From assembly GCF_021462825.1 (NCBI RefSeq), contig NZ_JAKEEB010000026.1, positions 1 to 64,000 on the forward strand: DNA of 64,000 bases, written 5' to 3'. Shown one piece after another: positions 1 to 8,691 of the stretch. The notes under the pieces are model-generated. The model saw nothing but the letters and a program-made list of their open reading frames with translations. It ran no database searches and was not told the DNA's origin. Source of the stretch: Streptomyces glomeratus (lineage in GTDB: Bacteria > Actinomycetota > Actinomycetes > Streptomycetales > Streptomycetaceae). Position numbers and translations under genes: made by a program. Position 1 is the first letter of the stretch. Each line of letters begins with the position of its first letter.

Positions 1-513
1 TCCCTCGGTGCCGACCTCGCGGGCGACGCGGGTGACCTCGTCGGCGAAGGCGGAGAGCTGGTCGACCATCGTGTTGACGGTCTCCTTCAGCTGGAGGATC
101 TCGCCGCGCGCGGGCACGTCGATCTTCTGCGACAGATCACCCTTGGCCACCGCCGTCGCCACCTGGGCGATGTCACGGACCTGGGTGGTCAGATTGCCCG
201 CCATGGCGTTGACCGAGTCGGTCAGGTCGGCCCAGGTGCCGGACACCCCGGGCACCTCCGCCTGACCGCCGAGGGTGCCCTCGGTCCCCACCTCGCGCGC
301 CACGCGGGTCACTTCGGAGGTGAACACGGACAACTGGTCCACCATGCCGTTGAAGACGGTGGCGATGTCGCCGAGCAGGCCCTCGCCGTCGGACGGCAGC
401 CGTGTGCCGAAGTCGCCGTCCCGTACGGCGGTCAGTCCGGCCAGCAACTGCCGCAGCTCCTGCTCGCCCGGGGACCGCCGTACGGTCTCGGTCGTCTTGC
501 CGGTCATGCGCAC
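1..513 (-). CDS. HAMP-repeat sensor histidine kinase, N-terminal part (runs off the window)
   Basis: Only the N-terminal ~170 residues are inside the window; the rest lies to the left. The protein starts at GTG 513 or ATG 507, behind a GGAACGAGG stretch. After a short head it shows repeated HAMP units: 'LLAGLTAVRDGDFGTRLP', 'VFNGMVDQLSVFTSEVTRVA', 'VATAVAKGDLSQKIDV' and 'TVNTMVDQLSAFADEVTRVA', with 'REVGTEG' recurring between units. Such HAMP stacks belong to the very long cytoplasmic hybrid histidine kinases common in Streptomyces, which usually continue into GAF, HisKA, HATPase_c and receiver domains; none of those is visible here. No membrane segment is seen in this part. It is transcribed leftwards and is the only gene in its neighbourhood. 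Confidence 0.85.
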   Translation of the reverse strand, partial: MRMTGKTTETVRRSPGEQELRQLLAGLTAVRDGDFGTRLPSDGEGLLGDIATVFNGMVDQLSVFTSEVTRVAREVGTEGTLGGQAEVPGVSGTWADLTDSVNAMAGNLTTQVRDIAQVATAVAKGDLSQKIDVPARGEILQLKETVNTMVDQLSAFADEVTRVAREVGTEG

Positions 514-1020
514 CCTCGTTCCGCTCCCCAGGAGTCCCCACGCCGAGGACTCGGAACCGCGCCGGGGCCGTGGCCGGCCCCGCTCATCGCCCCCGTATTT
601 CCGCAGTTCACGGATCTCCCCGATGAGAAAATCCGTCGCAGATTAACTCAGTTGTCGTGCGACAACCAAAGCATCGCGCAAAGATCTAAGCCGGGCGCAT
701 CAGCAGGCGGGAAGTGTGCATACCGACGGCAACCCGGGGTACTCAAGGCAGTTTGCCGATGCGTGGGGGCATGGGGCCGGCGAGGCGAAGGCGCGGCGGT
801 TCTGGGCGGAGAGCACGGTTACGGGCGTCCTGTACCTCATCGGAGGGCCGGTCCGCATCGTGACAACCCGCACACGTCCGTTCACGGTGTGACGGGGTAC
901 CTGGGTCTGGTGCGCGAGGCGCTGTTGACGCAGGATTTGATACCGGAGGGTCTCTCACGTTCACCGTGAGACCCCGACGTGCGGGGCGAGCACGCCGGCG
1001 TGCGCCCCCGCCCGCAATCC
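514..1020. other. gene-free region upstream of the HAMP kinase
   Basis: About 500 bases without a credible gene. Candidate reading frames here are rich in Arg, Pro and Cys, lack a ribosome binding site and have no codon-position bias. It probably holds the promoter of the leftward kinase. An inverted repeat at 651-666 is the one ordered element, and an imperfect hairpin lies around 949-970. Confidence 0.5.
651..666. promoter_or_regulatory. operator-like inverted repeat upstream of the HAMP kinase
   Basis: GTTGTCG-TG-CGACAAC is a perfect 7-bp inverted repeat with a 2-bp centre, about 140 bases upstream of the kinase start. Such a short-spaced palindrome fits a dimeric regulator, but no regulator gene adjoins it, so the partner is unknown. 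Confidence 0.35.
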
Positions 1021-1056
1021 CCTGGGGCGTCCCGACCGGAACCGGGGCGCCCCAGG
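1021..1056 (-). terminator. hairpin downstream of the alpha/beta hydrolase
   Basis: CCTGGGGCG (1021-1029) pairs with CGCCCCAGG (1048-1056), extended inwards by CCC/GGG across one G-U pair, leaving a loop of about 10 bases. It lies about 43 bases past the hydrolase stop. There is no U tract, as is usual for Streptomyces terminators. Confidence 0.5.
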
Positions 1057-1098
1057 TCCCGCCACGCATCCGGCGGTCGACGCACCACGCCGAACCGG

Positions 1099-1878
1099 TC
1101 AGCCGAGCAGCGCGTCCACCACGCTCGCCGCGAACTCCCGGGGATGTTCGACCGCCCCCACGTGCCCGCCGGGGAACTCCGCGAAGCGGCCCCCGGTCAG
1201 CTCGGCCGCCACGCCGGCGGTCCGATGAAGCAGTCCGCCGCGGGAATCGGCCCCCGCCGCCAGGGTCACAGGCGCGGACCTCAAGGCGTCCAGGTCCGGC
1301 GCATACGCGGTGAACCGGGTCAGGACACGGGTCAGGAAGAGGGCCATGGGGCTGCCCAACTCCTCCTGGCCGGACGGCGGCCGGCCGTCGCCCGAGGGTG
1401 CGGCGGGCGTGCCCGCAAGACCGGCGGCCAGGCGGGCTCCGGCAGCCGCCAGGCCGGCGGCGCGATAGGTGTCCCGGACCTCCGCGAACATCGCCGACTG
1501 CCGGTCCGCGTCCGGCAGCACCCGCACCACGGGCGGCTCGTGCGCGATCACATGCCGCAGCCGCTCGGGGTGACGGGCGAGCAGATCGAGTACGGCGATA
1601 CCGCCCGAGCTGAAGCCGAGGACGTACGCCGACTCGCCGTCCGGCAGCACCTGGTCGAGCACCCGGTGCGCGCCCTCGCTCCATGCCTCGACCCGCTGCT
1701 CGGCGACGGGCAGGCCGAGGTGACCGTGGGCGAGTCCGAGCGGGTCGTACGTCACCACGGTGAAGCGCCCGGCGAGGTCGGCCGTCAGCGCGTCGAGCCC
1801 CATGGGGTGCCCGGCGCCGCCGGGAACGACCAGCAGCACGGGTCCGCCGCCGCGTACGTCGTAGTGGAGGTCAGTCAT
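1099..1878 (-). CDS. alpha/beta hydrolase
   Basis: A 259-residue single-domain alpha/beta hydrolase without signal peptide. The nucleophile elbow is GFSSG with Ser90. The oxyanion strand 'LLVVPGGAG' is near residue 15 and the catalytic His is in 'GGHVGAVEHP' near the C-terminus. The start ATG 1878 is chosen because it overlaps the stop of the upstream TetR gene by 8 bases, so the two are translationally coupled; a longer frame upstream would run through the TetR gene. The substrate cannot be read from the sequence. Coupling to a TetR regulator suggests an esterase or hydrolase induced by a small molecule. Confidence 0.88.
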   Translation of the reverse strand: MTDLHYDVRGGGPVLLVVPGGAGHPMGLDALTADLAGRFTVVTYDPLGLAHGHLGLPVAEQRVEAWSEGAHRVLDQVLPDGESAYVLGFSSGGIAVLDLLARHPERLRHVIAHEPPVVRVLPDADRQSAMFAEVRDTYRAAGLAAAGARLAAGLAGTPAAPSGDGRPPSGQEELGSPMALFLTRVLTRFTAYAPDLDALRSAPVTLAAGADSRGGLLHRTAGVAAELTGGRFAEFPGGHVGAVEHPREFAASVVDALLG

Positions 1879-2467
1879 CGGCCTTCTCCTTCTGGCGGGG
1901 CCAGTGCTCCAACGCCCTGTGCAGGGCTTCGACGGCCTTGTCCCAGGACGCCTGTACATCCCTCGGGTCGTTGAAGCCGCCGGCGGACTCCAGGGCGCAG
2001 TAGCCGTGGAAGGTGCTGCGCAACAGGCGGACGGCGTCGGTGAGATCGGGCTCGTCGAGGCCGTAGGCGTGGAGCATGCCGTAGGTGATCTCTGCGGTGC
2101 GGCGCAGGGCGCCGGACTCGGTGACGAGTGCGCGGAGTGAGTCGTCGATCCGGATCTGGGAGGCCGCGTACCGCCCCGGGTGGGCGAGCGCGTACGCGCG
2201 GTAGGCGCCCGCGAAGGCGGCCAGCGCGTCCTTGCCGGCCCGCCCGGCGACGGCCGCCGTGATGCGGTCGATCATCTCGTCGCTCGCCAGCAGGGCGAGG
2301 CGGGTCCGCAGCTCGCTCAGGTTTCTGACATGCGAGTACAGACTCGCGTCCTTCACCCCGAAATGCCGCGCCACGGCCGACAGGGTGAGCTTCTCGAAGC
2401 CGACCTCGTCCGCGAGCTCGGCTGCCGCCGCGACGATCCGCTCGACGGTGAGTCCGGCACGGGCCAT
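1871..2467 (-). CDS. TetR/AcrR-family repressor, WHG-domain type
   Basis: A 198-residue TetR regulator. The N-terminal helix-turn-helix covers about residues 8-50, with 'LSAVARHFGVKDASLYSHV' as recognition region. The C-terminal half, including 'RSTFHGYCALESAGGF', matches the TetR_C_13/WHG ligand-binding type common in actinobacteria. It overlaps the hydrolase gene downstream and probably represses that pair. A CCTAGG-GGT-CCTAGG element 15 bases upstream of its start is the likely autoregulatory operator. The ligand is unknown. Confidence 0.92.
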   Translation of the reverse strand: MARAGLTVERIVAAAAELADEVGFEKLTLSAVARHFGVKDASLYSHVRNLSELRTRLALLASDEMIDRITAAVAGRAGKDALAAFAGAYRAYALAHPGRYAASQIRIDDSLRALVTESGALRRTAEITYGMLHAYGLDEPDLTDAVRLLRSTFHGYCALESAGGFNDPRDVQASWDKAVEALHRALEHWPRQKEKADD

Positions 2468-2481
2468 GGGCCGGCTCCTAA

Positions 2482-2496
2482 CCTAGGGGTCCTAGG
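2482..2496. promoter_or_regulatory. probable TetR operator
   Basis: CCTAGG-GGT-CCTAGG, an inverted repeat directly upstream of the TetR start, flanked by further TCCTA and TTAGGA half-sites at 2476-2480 and 2513-2518. Position and symmetry suggest autorepression of the TetR-hydrolase pair. Confidence 0.5.
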
Positions 2497-2512
2497 AGAG
2501 AGCCTAGCTCAC

Positions 2513-2710
2513 TTAGGAAAGGGGGTGGTGGTGCGCGGCGAATCCCACGAACTCCGACCAGGCGGCCGGGGAGAGGGTGAGACGGGGGCCGGTGGTGTTC
2601 TTGGAGTCGCGGATGTGGATGGTGGTGGGGCGTAGGGCCACTTCTACGCAGTCGCCGGAGCTGTCGCCGCTGTAGCTGCTCTTGAACCAACCCAGTTCAG
2701 TGGTGCTCAT
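2513..2710 (-). CDS. DUF397 small protein
   Basis: A 65-residue protein of the DUF397 family: 'WFKSSYSGDSSGDCVEVA' at the N-terminus, then a 'IHIRDSKN' strand and a C-terminal 'AWSEFVGFAA'. DUF397 proteins form cognate pairs with DUF5753 XRE regulators in Streptomyces, where they act in antitoxin-like or developmental switches (related to the BldB and WhiJ groups). Its ATG overlaps the stop of the upstream regulator by four bases (ATGA), so both are made from one transcript. Confidence 0.9.
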   Translation of the reverse strand: MSTTELGWFKSSYSGDSSGDCVEVALRPTTIHIRDSKNTTGPRLTLSPAAWSEFVGFAAHHHPLS

Positions 2711-3543
2711 AGCGCTCCTCGCATCCGTTCCAGCAGGCCCCTGGAGTCGCCCGGGGTCAGTGCCTGTGAGCGCAGTTTCGCATAGCGCATGTGGAGCACA
2801 CTGATCGTTTTCGGGTTGACGACGAGCTGGCCACTCTCCTGGCCTTCGCAGTACCCGAACCACTCGTTCTCGGTCGTCTCCAGCAGTTGGATGGGGCCGT
2901 TGAGCCCGGCGTGCACGTCGCGGTCCATCGGCATCAACTGCAGCTCCACGTTGCGCAGTTCCATTGCCTCCAGAACGTGGTCGATCAGCTGGCGGGTGAC
3001 GTCGACTCCGCCGGTTCGCCGTTTGAAGATGTGCTCCTCGACGATGAAACTGAACGCTGTGTTGGGTCGCTCGACGAGCAGCGACTGCCGCTCCAGGCGA
3101 GCGGTGATCATCGCTTCGATCTGCGAGTCGGTGAGCAGTGGCAGGCGCTCGCTGAACAGCCTCCGCGCATACGCCTCCGTCTGCAAAAGCCCCGGTACCA
3201 GCCGGTTTTCGAACGTGTGCAGACTGATCGCCTGTTCTTCCAGCTCCGCCCACTGCCGGAACCAGGACGCCAGCCCCCTTTCCCGCCCGACGTGCTTGTA
3301 GGCCCCCTTCAATGCGCCGAACGCGTCCAGCACCTCCTCCGCGCGCTCCACGAACACCCGCGGCGGGAAGCGCCGTCCCTGCTCGATCGAAGCGACCGTC
3401 GACGGCTGGTACCGCACCAGCGGCGCGTACTCCTCCTGCGTGAGTCCCGCGCGCTTGCGGAAGGCCTTGTGGACCGCCCCGAAGCCTTTCAGACTGTCGG
3501 ACGACTCCGGCTCGTTCGTGGTGCCGATGGTGCTGTCGGTCAT
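2707..3543 (-). CDS. XRE-family regulator with DUF5753 domain
   Basis: A 278-residue protein. The N-terminal helix-turn-helix lies at about residues 24-75 ('LTQEEYAPLVRYQPSTVASI') and is followed by the DUF5753 domain, with typical 'EEQAISLHTFENRLVPGLLQ' and 'LIDHVLEAMELRNVELQLMP' stretches. It is paired with the DUF397 gene by a 4-base overlap. It lies divergent from an anti-sigma-like ATP-binding protein at 3699; this triad (XRE, DUF397, HATPase_c) is a recurring Streptomyces module with a regulatory, possibly developmental, role. The target is unknown. Confidence 0.93.
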   Translation of the reverse strand: MTDSTIGTTNEPESSDSLKGFGAVHKAFRKRAGLTQEEYAPLVRYQPSTVASIEQGRRFPPRVFVERAEEVLDAFGALKGAYKHVGRERGLASWFRQWAELEEQAISLHTFENRLVPGLLQTEAYARRLFSERLPLLTDSQIEAMITARLERQSLLVERPNTAFSFIVEEHIFKRRTGGVDVTRQLIDHVLEAMELRNVELQLMPMDRDVHAGLNGPIQLLETTENEWFGYCEGQESGQLVVNPKTISVLHMRYAKLRSQALTPGDSRGLLERMRGAL

Positions 3544-3698
3544 GCCGCGGACCCCCGAGTGCGCACTGGTGCCAACCCCGCCAGGCCCTTATGGTCACGG
3601 ACCGTTACGCGCACTGTCCACTCGGTGAACTCGTACGGTCCGCGGCGTACGAGTGCCGTACCTGGTTCGACGCCTGTGACGTCGGGGACCGTTGAGCC

Positions 3699-4157
3699 AT
3701 GCGCGCAGACCCACAGCTCCACGAGCCCGTCACCGTACGTACGTTCACCCAGCTCTTCAGCTGTACGCCGCGAGGCGCGCGTCTCGCGCGGCGGCTCGTG
3801 GCGAACCGCATGGACGTCTGGGGGTTCCCGTACGACAGCGATCCGAGCGAGAACGTGACCCTCGTCGTCGCCGAACTGGCCGCCAACGCCGTTCGCCACG
3901 GCCGCGTGCCGGGGCGGGACTTCCGTGTGCGGCTGATGCTGCGCGACGGCGTCGTACGCGTCGAGGTGGCCGACGGGCGGACCGAGCGGCTGCCTGTGCT
4001 GCGGAACCCCGGTGGCGAGGACGGGAACGGGCTGCTGATCGTCGCCGCGATCGCCGAGCGTTGGGGTGCGGACCCGCGGCCCGGCTGCGCATACAAGGTG
4101 GTCTGGGCCGAGGTGCAGGTGCGGAGGCGGGCGGGCAGTGGGCTGGAACGCTCGTGA
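3699..4157 (+). CDS. ATP-binding protein of the anti-sigma/HATPase_c type
   Basis: A 152-residue single HATPase_c domain related to RsbW/SpoIIAB. The N box is 'ELAANAVRHG', followed by 'VRVEVADGR' and 'GNGLLIVAAIAERWG' (G1/G2 regions). There is no histidine phosphoacceptor domain, so it more likely works as a serine kinase or anti-sigma factor than as a sensor kinase. It is transcribed away from the DUF5753/DUF397 pair and shares an intergenic promoter region of about 155 bases with it. Confidence 0.88.
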   Translation: MRADPQLHEPVTVRTFTQLFSCTPRGARLARRLVANRMDVWGFPYDSDPSENVTLVVAELAANAVRHGRVPGRDFRVRLMLRDGVVRVEVADGRTERLPVLRNPGGEDGNGLLIVAAIAERWGADPRPGCAYKVVWAEVQVRRRAGSGLERS

Positions 4158-4399
4158 AGGCCCGTCGCCCACGTCATCCCTTTGCCGTTCGGCCATTCCC
4201 TGCGGGGAATCGCCGGGTGAACCGGGCCTACGAGGAGTTCGTCGCACCGGGCACCTTCGTCGTCCGGCTGCGCGGCACTCGCGCCGGCCCGGCCCGTAAT
4301 TCCGTTGGCCCGGTCATCTTCCGGTGGTAGCTGTTGGTCGTTCATCCGCCCGTGGGCAGGGGGCGGCACGGCGACACAGAGGTGCGGGGGTAGCGGCGG

Positions 4400-5632
4400 G
4401 TGGGGCAGACGCGACCGCGGGGGAAGAACAGGGACTTCGGCATCTTCTGGGCCGCGCTGACCCTCTCGGTCCTCGGTGACTCCTTCTCCCTGATCGCGCT
4501 GCCGCTGCTGGTGCTGGACGTCACCGGGTCCGTCGCCCGCATGGGACTGCTGACCGCGGCCGGTGGGGCGGCCTCGGTGCTGGCCGGGGTCTTCGCCGGT
4601 GTGGTGGTGGACCGGATGGACCGCAGAAAGCTGCTGATCGCCTGCGACCTCGTCCGCATGGCGCTGTACGGGCTGATCCCGCTCGTATGGCTCACCGGGC
4701 CCCGGATCTGGCTGCTGTACGCCGTGCTGCCGCTGTGCGAGGCCGTCGGCATGGTGTTCTCCGTGGCGTACGTCACCGTGGTGCGTCAACTGGTCGACGG
4801 CGAGCGGATCACCGCGGCCAACGGCCGGCTGAACGCGACCGCCGCGGCGGCCGGAGTGGTCGGTCCCGTGGGCGCCGGTGCCGTGGCGGCCTGGACGGGC
4901 CCGGTCGCCGCCGTGGCGGTGGACGCGGCGAGCTTCGGCGTGTCGGCACTCTGCATGGTCCTCGTGCGGTTCGGGCAGGCCGCCCCGCCCGAACCGGCCA
5001 CGTCCAGGAAGGGGCTGCGGCGGGACCTGCTCACCGGGGCCTCCTTCCTGTGGCGCCACCCCGTACTGCGCACCCTGACCGTGCTGCTGTCCCTGTTCAG
5101 CTTCCTTCAACTGGGCCTGAACGACCTGCTCATCTACCACGTCAAGCACGACCTCGGCCGGCCCGACGGCGCGGTCGGCACCGTGCTGGCGATCGGCGCG
5201 CTCGGGACGATCGCCGGGTCCCTGCTGGTGGCCCGGGTGCGCCGCGGGCTCGGGTTCGGTCCGACCTGGATCGGCGCGGTCGCCGTCTGCGGCCTGGCGC
5301 TCGGGAGCATCGGCTGGGCGCGCGCCGTACCGGCCGTCGCCCTGCCGACCGCGGCCTTCTTCGGAGCCGCCGCCATCGCGGGGACCTGTTCCATGTCCCT
5401 GCGCCAGGAGGTGACCCCCCAGCATCTGCTGGGCAGGGTCACCTCCACGTTCTGGACAATCCACTACGCGGCGGCCCCCATCGGCGCGGCCGTCCTCACC
5501 TGGGCCGCACAGCACCAGGGCACCGCGGCGGTGGGAGCGGTGGCCGGCGCATGTTGTGTGGGCATCGCGGCCCTCGCCGTGTTCACACCGGTGCGGGTAC
5601 GCCGCCCGGAGGCCGCCGGGGAGGCGGCCTGA
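4400..5632 (+). CDS. MFS transporter (12-TM exporter type)
   Basis: A 410-residue membrane protein with about 12 hydrophobic segments, starting at GTG. The A-like motif 'DRMDRRKLLIACDLVR' follows segment 2, as in MFS_3/enterobactin-exporter-like (EntS type) and macrolide-exporter-like members. The N-terminal 'FWAALTLSVLGDSFSLIALP' is typical of this subgroup. The substrate is not predictable. It converges with the beta-galactosidase gene; a GC-rich hairpin separates them. The two genes before it are not obviously related. Confidence 0.88.
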   Translation: MGQTRPRGKNRDFGIFWAALTLSVLGDSFSLIALPLLVLDVTGSVARMGLLTAAGGAASVLAGVFAGVVVDRMDRRKLLIACDLVRMALYGLIPLVWLTGPRIWLLYAVLPLCEAVGMVFSVAYVTVVRQLVDGERITAANGRLNATAAAAGVVGPVGAGAVAAWTGPVAAVAVDAASFGVSALCMVLVRFGQAAPPEPATSRKGLRRDLLTGASFLWRHPVLRTLTVLLSLFSFLQLGLNDLLIYHVKHDLGRPDGAVGTVLAIGALGTIAGSLLVARVRRGLGFGPTWIGAVAVCGLALGSIGWARAVPAVALPTAAFFGAAAIAGTCSMSLRQEVTPQHLLGRVTSTFWTIHYAAAPIGAAVLTWAAQHQGTAAVGAVAGACCVGIAALAVFTPVRVRRPEAAGEAA

Positions 5633-5651
5633 GGGGGCCGGGCGGGCCCCC
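5633..5651. terminator. hairpin between convergent MFS and beta-galactosidase genes
   Basis: GGGGGCC (5633-5639), a five-base loop, and GGCCCCC (5645-5651), starting at the MFS stop codon. Symmetry lets it serve either direction; there is no U tract. Confidence 0.45.
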
Positions 5652-5669
5652 GACGGCGTACCCGGGGCG

Positions 5670-8600
5670 TCAGCCGGCCGGTGAGAACACGAAGGAGAAC
5701 TCCGCGGGCTCGACCCGCAGGAAGTACTGCGGCAGCGGTCCCGGCCCGCACGACTGGGAGCCGATGCCGTGCTGGCCGTGGTCGAGGTTCACCCACACCG
5801 TGTCGCCCGGGATGAGGTCCGTGAGGTGCCCGGCCGCGTCCAGCTCCTCGTTGGTCCAGCGCCGCGCGCTGAACCAGAACTCCGGGTCGCCCTCGATCCT
5901 GAGGCCGCCGATCTCGGCCCAGCGGACGTCGGCCCGGGCGCCGTTCTCCTGCGGTTTCACATACGGCGTCTGAAGTCCGTCGACCGTGGACTCCCAACGG
6001 CCGATCCGGGAGGCCGCCCGGGTGTCCGGGTAGGCCTCGCCGGGCCCGCCGCCGTACCACCGCACGCGGTCCGCCGAGCCCGGCAGCCCGAGCCGGATGC
6101 CGAGCCGGGGCAGCGGCACCGTCCAGTCGCCCTCCGGCGCGACGGAGACGGTCAGCCTGAGCCGGTCCCCGTCGGACGTCCAGCGGTACACCGTGGCGAG
6201 CCCGATCTCCCGGGCCGCGGGCGCGACCCGCGTCCGCACGGTCAGCGCGTCGCCGCGCAGCTCCACAAAGTCCAGCCGGTGCCGCATACGGTGCAGGCCG
6301 AGCCTGCGCCACAGCAGACCGTAGCGGGGGTCGCCCTGCCATGAGGCGCCGTCGTCGTTGTCGGTCGGCGCCCGCCACACATCCAGGCGCAGACCGGTCA
6401 GGTCCACCGTGCCGATGCTCCTCGGCGCGCCCGTACGGGCGTCGAAGGAGGCCGGGCCGAGCCTGATGCGGCCGTCCTCGACGACGGGGGCCCGGTCCGG
6501 GGCGACCCGCGCCGAGGGCCGCCGGGCCACGCGGAACTGGCCCCAGGCCACCTCGTGCCCCTCAGGCGCCCAGGGGGTGTCGGAGGCCAGCACCGCCCGC
6601 ACCGTCCAATGGGTCTCGGCACCCCGCACCTCGGGCGGCTCCGGCAGCTTCACGTCCGCCGACTCGCCCGGCGCGAGCACCGGCATCGACAGCGGGCCCG
6701 ACGCGACCGTTTCGCCGTCCGCCCGGAAGGACCACTCGAAGGCGAGTGCCGAGAGATCGGCGACGTCCTGTGCGTTGCGGATCCGCACGGTGCCCCTGCG
6801 GCCCTCGCCCTCGATCCGGACCGGCTCGATGACCTTCTTGTACTCGATCAGGCCCGGCGAGGGCCGGCGGTCCGGGAACAGCAGCCCGTCGCAGACGAAG
6901 TTCCCGTCGTGCAGTTCCTCACCGAAGTCGCCGCCGTAGGCGAAGCCGTACCGGTCGTCCTTGATGCCGTGGTCGATCCACTCCCAGATGAAACCGCCCT
7001 GGAGCCGGTCGTACTCCTCGAAGAGCCGCTGGTAGTCGGCGAGCCCGCCGGGGCCGTTGCCCATGGCATGCCCGTACTCGCAGAGGAGGAAGGGCAGTTC
7101 ACGACGCTGTCGGGCACCGCCGTCCAGCCCCCGGCCGATCCTCTCCACCTCCCCGTGGAAGGCGTACATCCGCGAGTACACATCCGTGTCACGGCAGGTG
7201 GGGTCGCCCTCGTAGTGCACCAGCCGGGAGCCGTCCCGGCCATGGATCCACTCGGCCATCGCCGTCAGGCCGCGCCCGGTGCCGGCCTCGTTGCCCAAAG
7301 ACCAGAGGACGACCGACGGGTGGTTCTTGTCGCGTTCGACCATCCGGGCGGCACGGTCGAGGAGCGCCGGGGTCCAGCGGTCGTCGTCGACCGGGTTGTC
7401 GCGCCAGCCCTGCTCGGTGAACCCGTGGGTCTCCAGATCGCACTCGTCGATCACCCAGAGGCCGAACTCGTCACACAGATCCAGGAAGGCGGGATGCGGC
7501 GGGTAGTGCGAGGTGCGTACGGCGTTGATGTTGTGCCGCTTCATCAGCAGCACGTCCTCGCGCATGGTCTCCGGATCGAGCGCGCGGCCCTTCTCGGGGT
7601 GCCACTCGTGACGGTTGACGCCCTTGAAGAGCACCGGCCTTCCGTTGACCCTGATCAGACCGTCCTCGAGCGCGACCGTCCGGAACCCGATCCGCAGCGG
7701 CACCCGCTCGCCCTCGGTGGCCAGCACACCGTCGTAGAGCTTCGGGATCTCCGCGGACCACGGCTCCACGGGCACGGTCACCGGCTCACCGGTGGCGATG
7801 TCGATGCCGAGGGCGGGCACGGTGACCCGGCCGTCCACATCCGAGTCGACCTTCAGCGTGCCCTCGCCGGACCGATGGTCGTACGAGGAGTGCACGAAGA
7901 AGTCGAGGACGCCGCCCGCCGGGCGATGCAGCAGCGTGACGTCCCGGAAGATGCCGGGCAGCCACCACTGGTCCTGGTCCTCCAGGTAGGAGCCCGCGGA
8001 CCACTGGTGCACCCGGACCGCGAGCACATTGCCGTGCGGCAGGAGCAGATGCCCGACGGCGAACTCGTGCGGCAGCCGGGAACCCCTGAACTCACCGATG
8101 TCCGTGCCGTTCAGCCACACCCGGGCGCAGGACTCCACGCCGTCGAAGCGCAGCACCGCCCCGCCGTCCGACGGCCAGTCGTCCGGCAGGTCGAAGAGAC
8201 GCAGATGGTCGCCGGTCGGGTTCTCGGTCGGGACGCGCGGCGGGTCGACCGGGAAGGGGTAGAGGTGGTTGGTGTAGACGGGGGATCCGAAGGAACCGCC
8301 GCCCTGGAGCACCCAGTGGCCGGGCACGGCGATGTGCGCCCAGTCCCAGGCGTCGTATCCGGGCTCGGCGAACGAGTCGTCCTGGGCGTCCGCCGTCGGC
8401 GACAGGCGGAAGCGCCACGCGCCGTTCAGGGAGAGGGAGGCGGCGTCCGAGGACGCGTACCAGGCACGCGGCGGCAGGCTGCCGCTGCCCGGTGCGACGT
8501 CCTCGACGTAGTCGACGGCCGAGGACGGAGAGGAAGGAGAGGAAGGGAAGGAGAGAGAGGGCGCAGAGGCCTGAGAGGCCTGAGAGGCCGGAGGGGGCGC

Positions 8601-8684
8601 AGAGGACTGAGAGGAAAGAGAGGAAAGAGGAGAGGAAGGAGAGGGGGGAGAGGTCGAGAGCTCGGGGGAGGTGCGGAAGGACAT
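5670..8684 (-). CDS. lacZ: beta-galactosidase, glycoside hydrolase family 2 (LacZ type)
   Basis: A 1004-residue LacZ-type enzyme hydrolysing terminal beta-galactosides. After the N-terminal extension come the sugar-binding jelly roll (from 'LSLNGAWRFRLSP'), the immunoglobulin-like domain, the TIM barrel and the C-terminal beta-gal small chain region. The acid/base is Glu466 in 'WSLGNEAG' and the nucleophile Glu536 in 'LLCEYGHAMGN'. The start ATG 8684 has a good GGAG six to seven bases upstream, so the first ~55 residues, almost only Ser, Pro and Ala, are translated; this is unlike usual LacZ N-termini. No signal peptide is evident. The gene starts 7 bases after the ROK regulator stop and shares its transcript. 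Confidence 0.95.
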   Translation of the reverse strand: MSFRTSPELSTSPPSPSSPLSSLSSQSSAPPPASQASQASAPSLSFPSSPSSPSSAVDYVEDVAPGSGSLPPRAWYASSDAASLSLNGAWRFRLSPTADAQDDSFAEPGYDAWDWAHIAVPGHWVLQGGGSFGSPVYTNHLYPFPVDPPRVPTENPTGDHLRLFDLPDDWPSDGGAVLRFDGVESCARVWLNGTDIGEFRGSRLPHEFAVGHLLLPHGNVLAVRVHQWSAGSYLEDQDQWWLPGIFRDVTLLHRPAGGVLDFFVHSSYDHRSGEGTLKVDSDVDGRVTVPALGIDIATGEPVTVPVEPWSAEIPKLYDGVLATEGERVPLRIGFRTVALEDGLIRVNGRPVLFKGVNRHEWHPEKGRALDPETMREDVLLMKRHNINAVRTSHYPPHPAFLDLCDEFGLWVIDECDLETHGFTEQGWRDNPVDDDRWTPALLDRAARMVERDKNHPSVVLWSLGNEAGTGRGLTAMAEWIHGRDGSRLVHYEGDPTCRDTDVYSRMYAFHGEVERIGRGLDGGARQRRELPFLLCEYGHAMGNGPGGLADYQRLFEEYDRLQGGFIWEWIDHGIKDDRYGFAYGGDFGEELHDGNFVCDGLLFPDRRPSPGLIEYKKVIEPVRIEGEGRRGTVRIRNAQDVADLSALAFEWSFRADGETVASGPLSMPVLAPGESADVKLPEPPEVRGAETHWTVRAVLASDTPWAPEGHEVAWGQFRVARRPSARVAPDRAPVVEDGRIRLGPASFDARTGAPRSIGTVDLTGLRLDVWRAPTDNDDGASWQGDPRYGLLWRRLGLHRMRHRLDFVELRGDALTVRTRVAPAAREIGLATVYRWTSDGDRLRLTVSVAPEGDWTVPLPRLGIRLGLPGSADRVRWYGGGPGEAYPDTRAASRIGRWESTVDGLQTPYVKPQENGARADVRWAEIGGLRIEGDPEFWFSARRWTNEELDAAGHLTDLIPGDTVWVNLDHGQHGIGSQSCGPGPLPQYFLRVEPAEFSFVFSPAG
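8521..8660. repeat. polypurine tract encoding the Ser/Pro-rich N-terminus of LacZ
   Basis: About 140 bases in which the plus strand is almost entirely purine, built from degenerate GAGAGGAA-, GAGAGGCCT- and GGAAGGA-like units. On the coding strand this is a polypyrimidine tract giving Ser, Pro and Ala codons. It looks like slippage-driven expansion within the gene. Confidence 0.7.
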
Positions 8685-8691
8685 CGGTCTC

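Noticed and set aside
652..969. A 105-residue plus-strand frame upstream of the HAMP kinase
   Set aside because: No ribosome site, no codon-position bias, rich in Arg and Cys; it looks like open frame by chance in GC-rich DNA.
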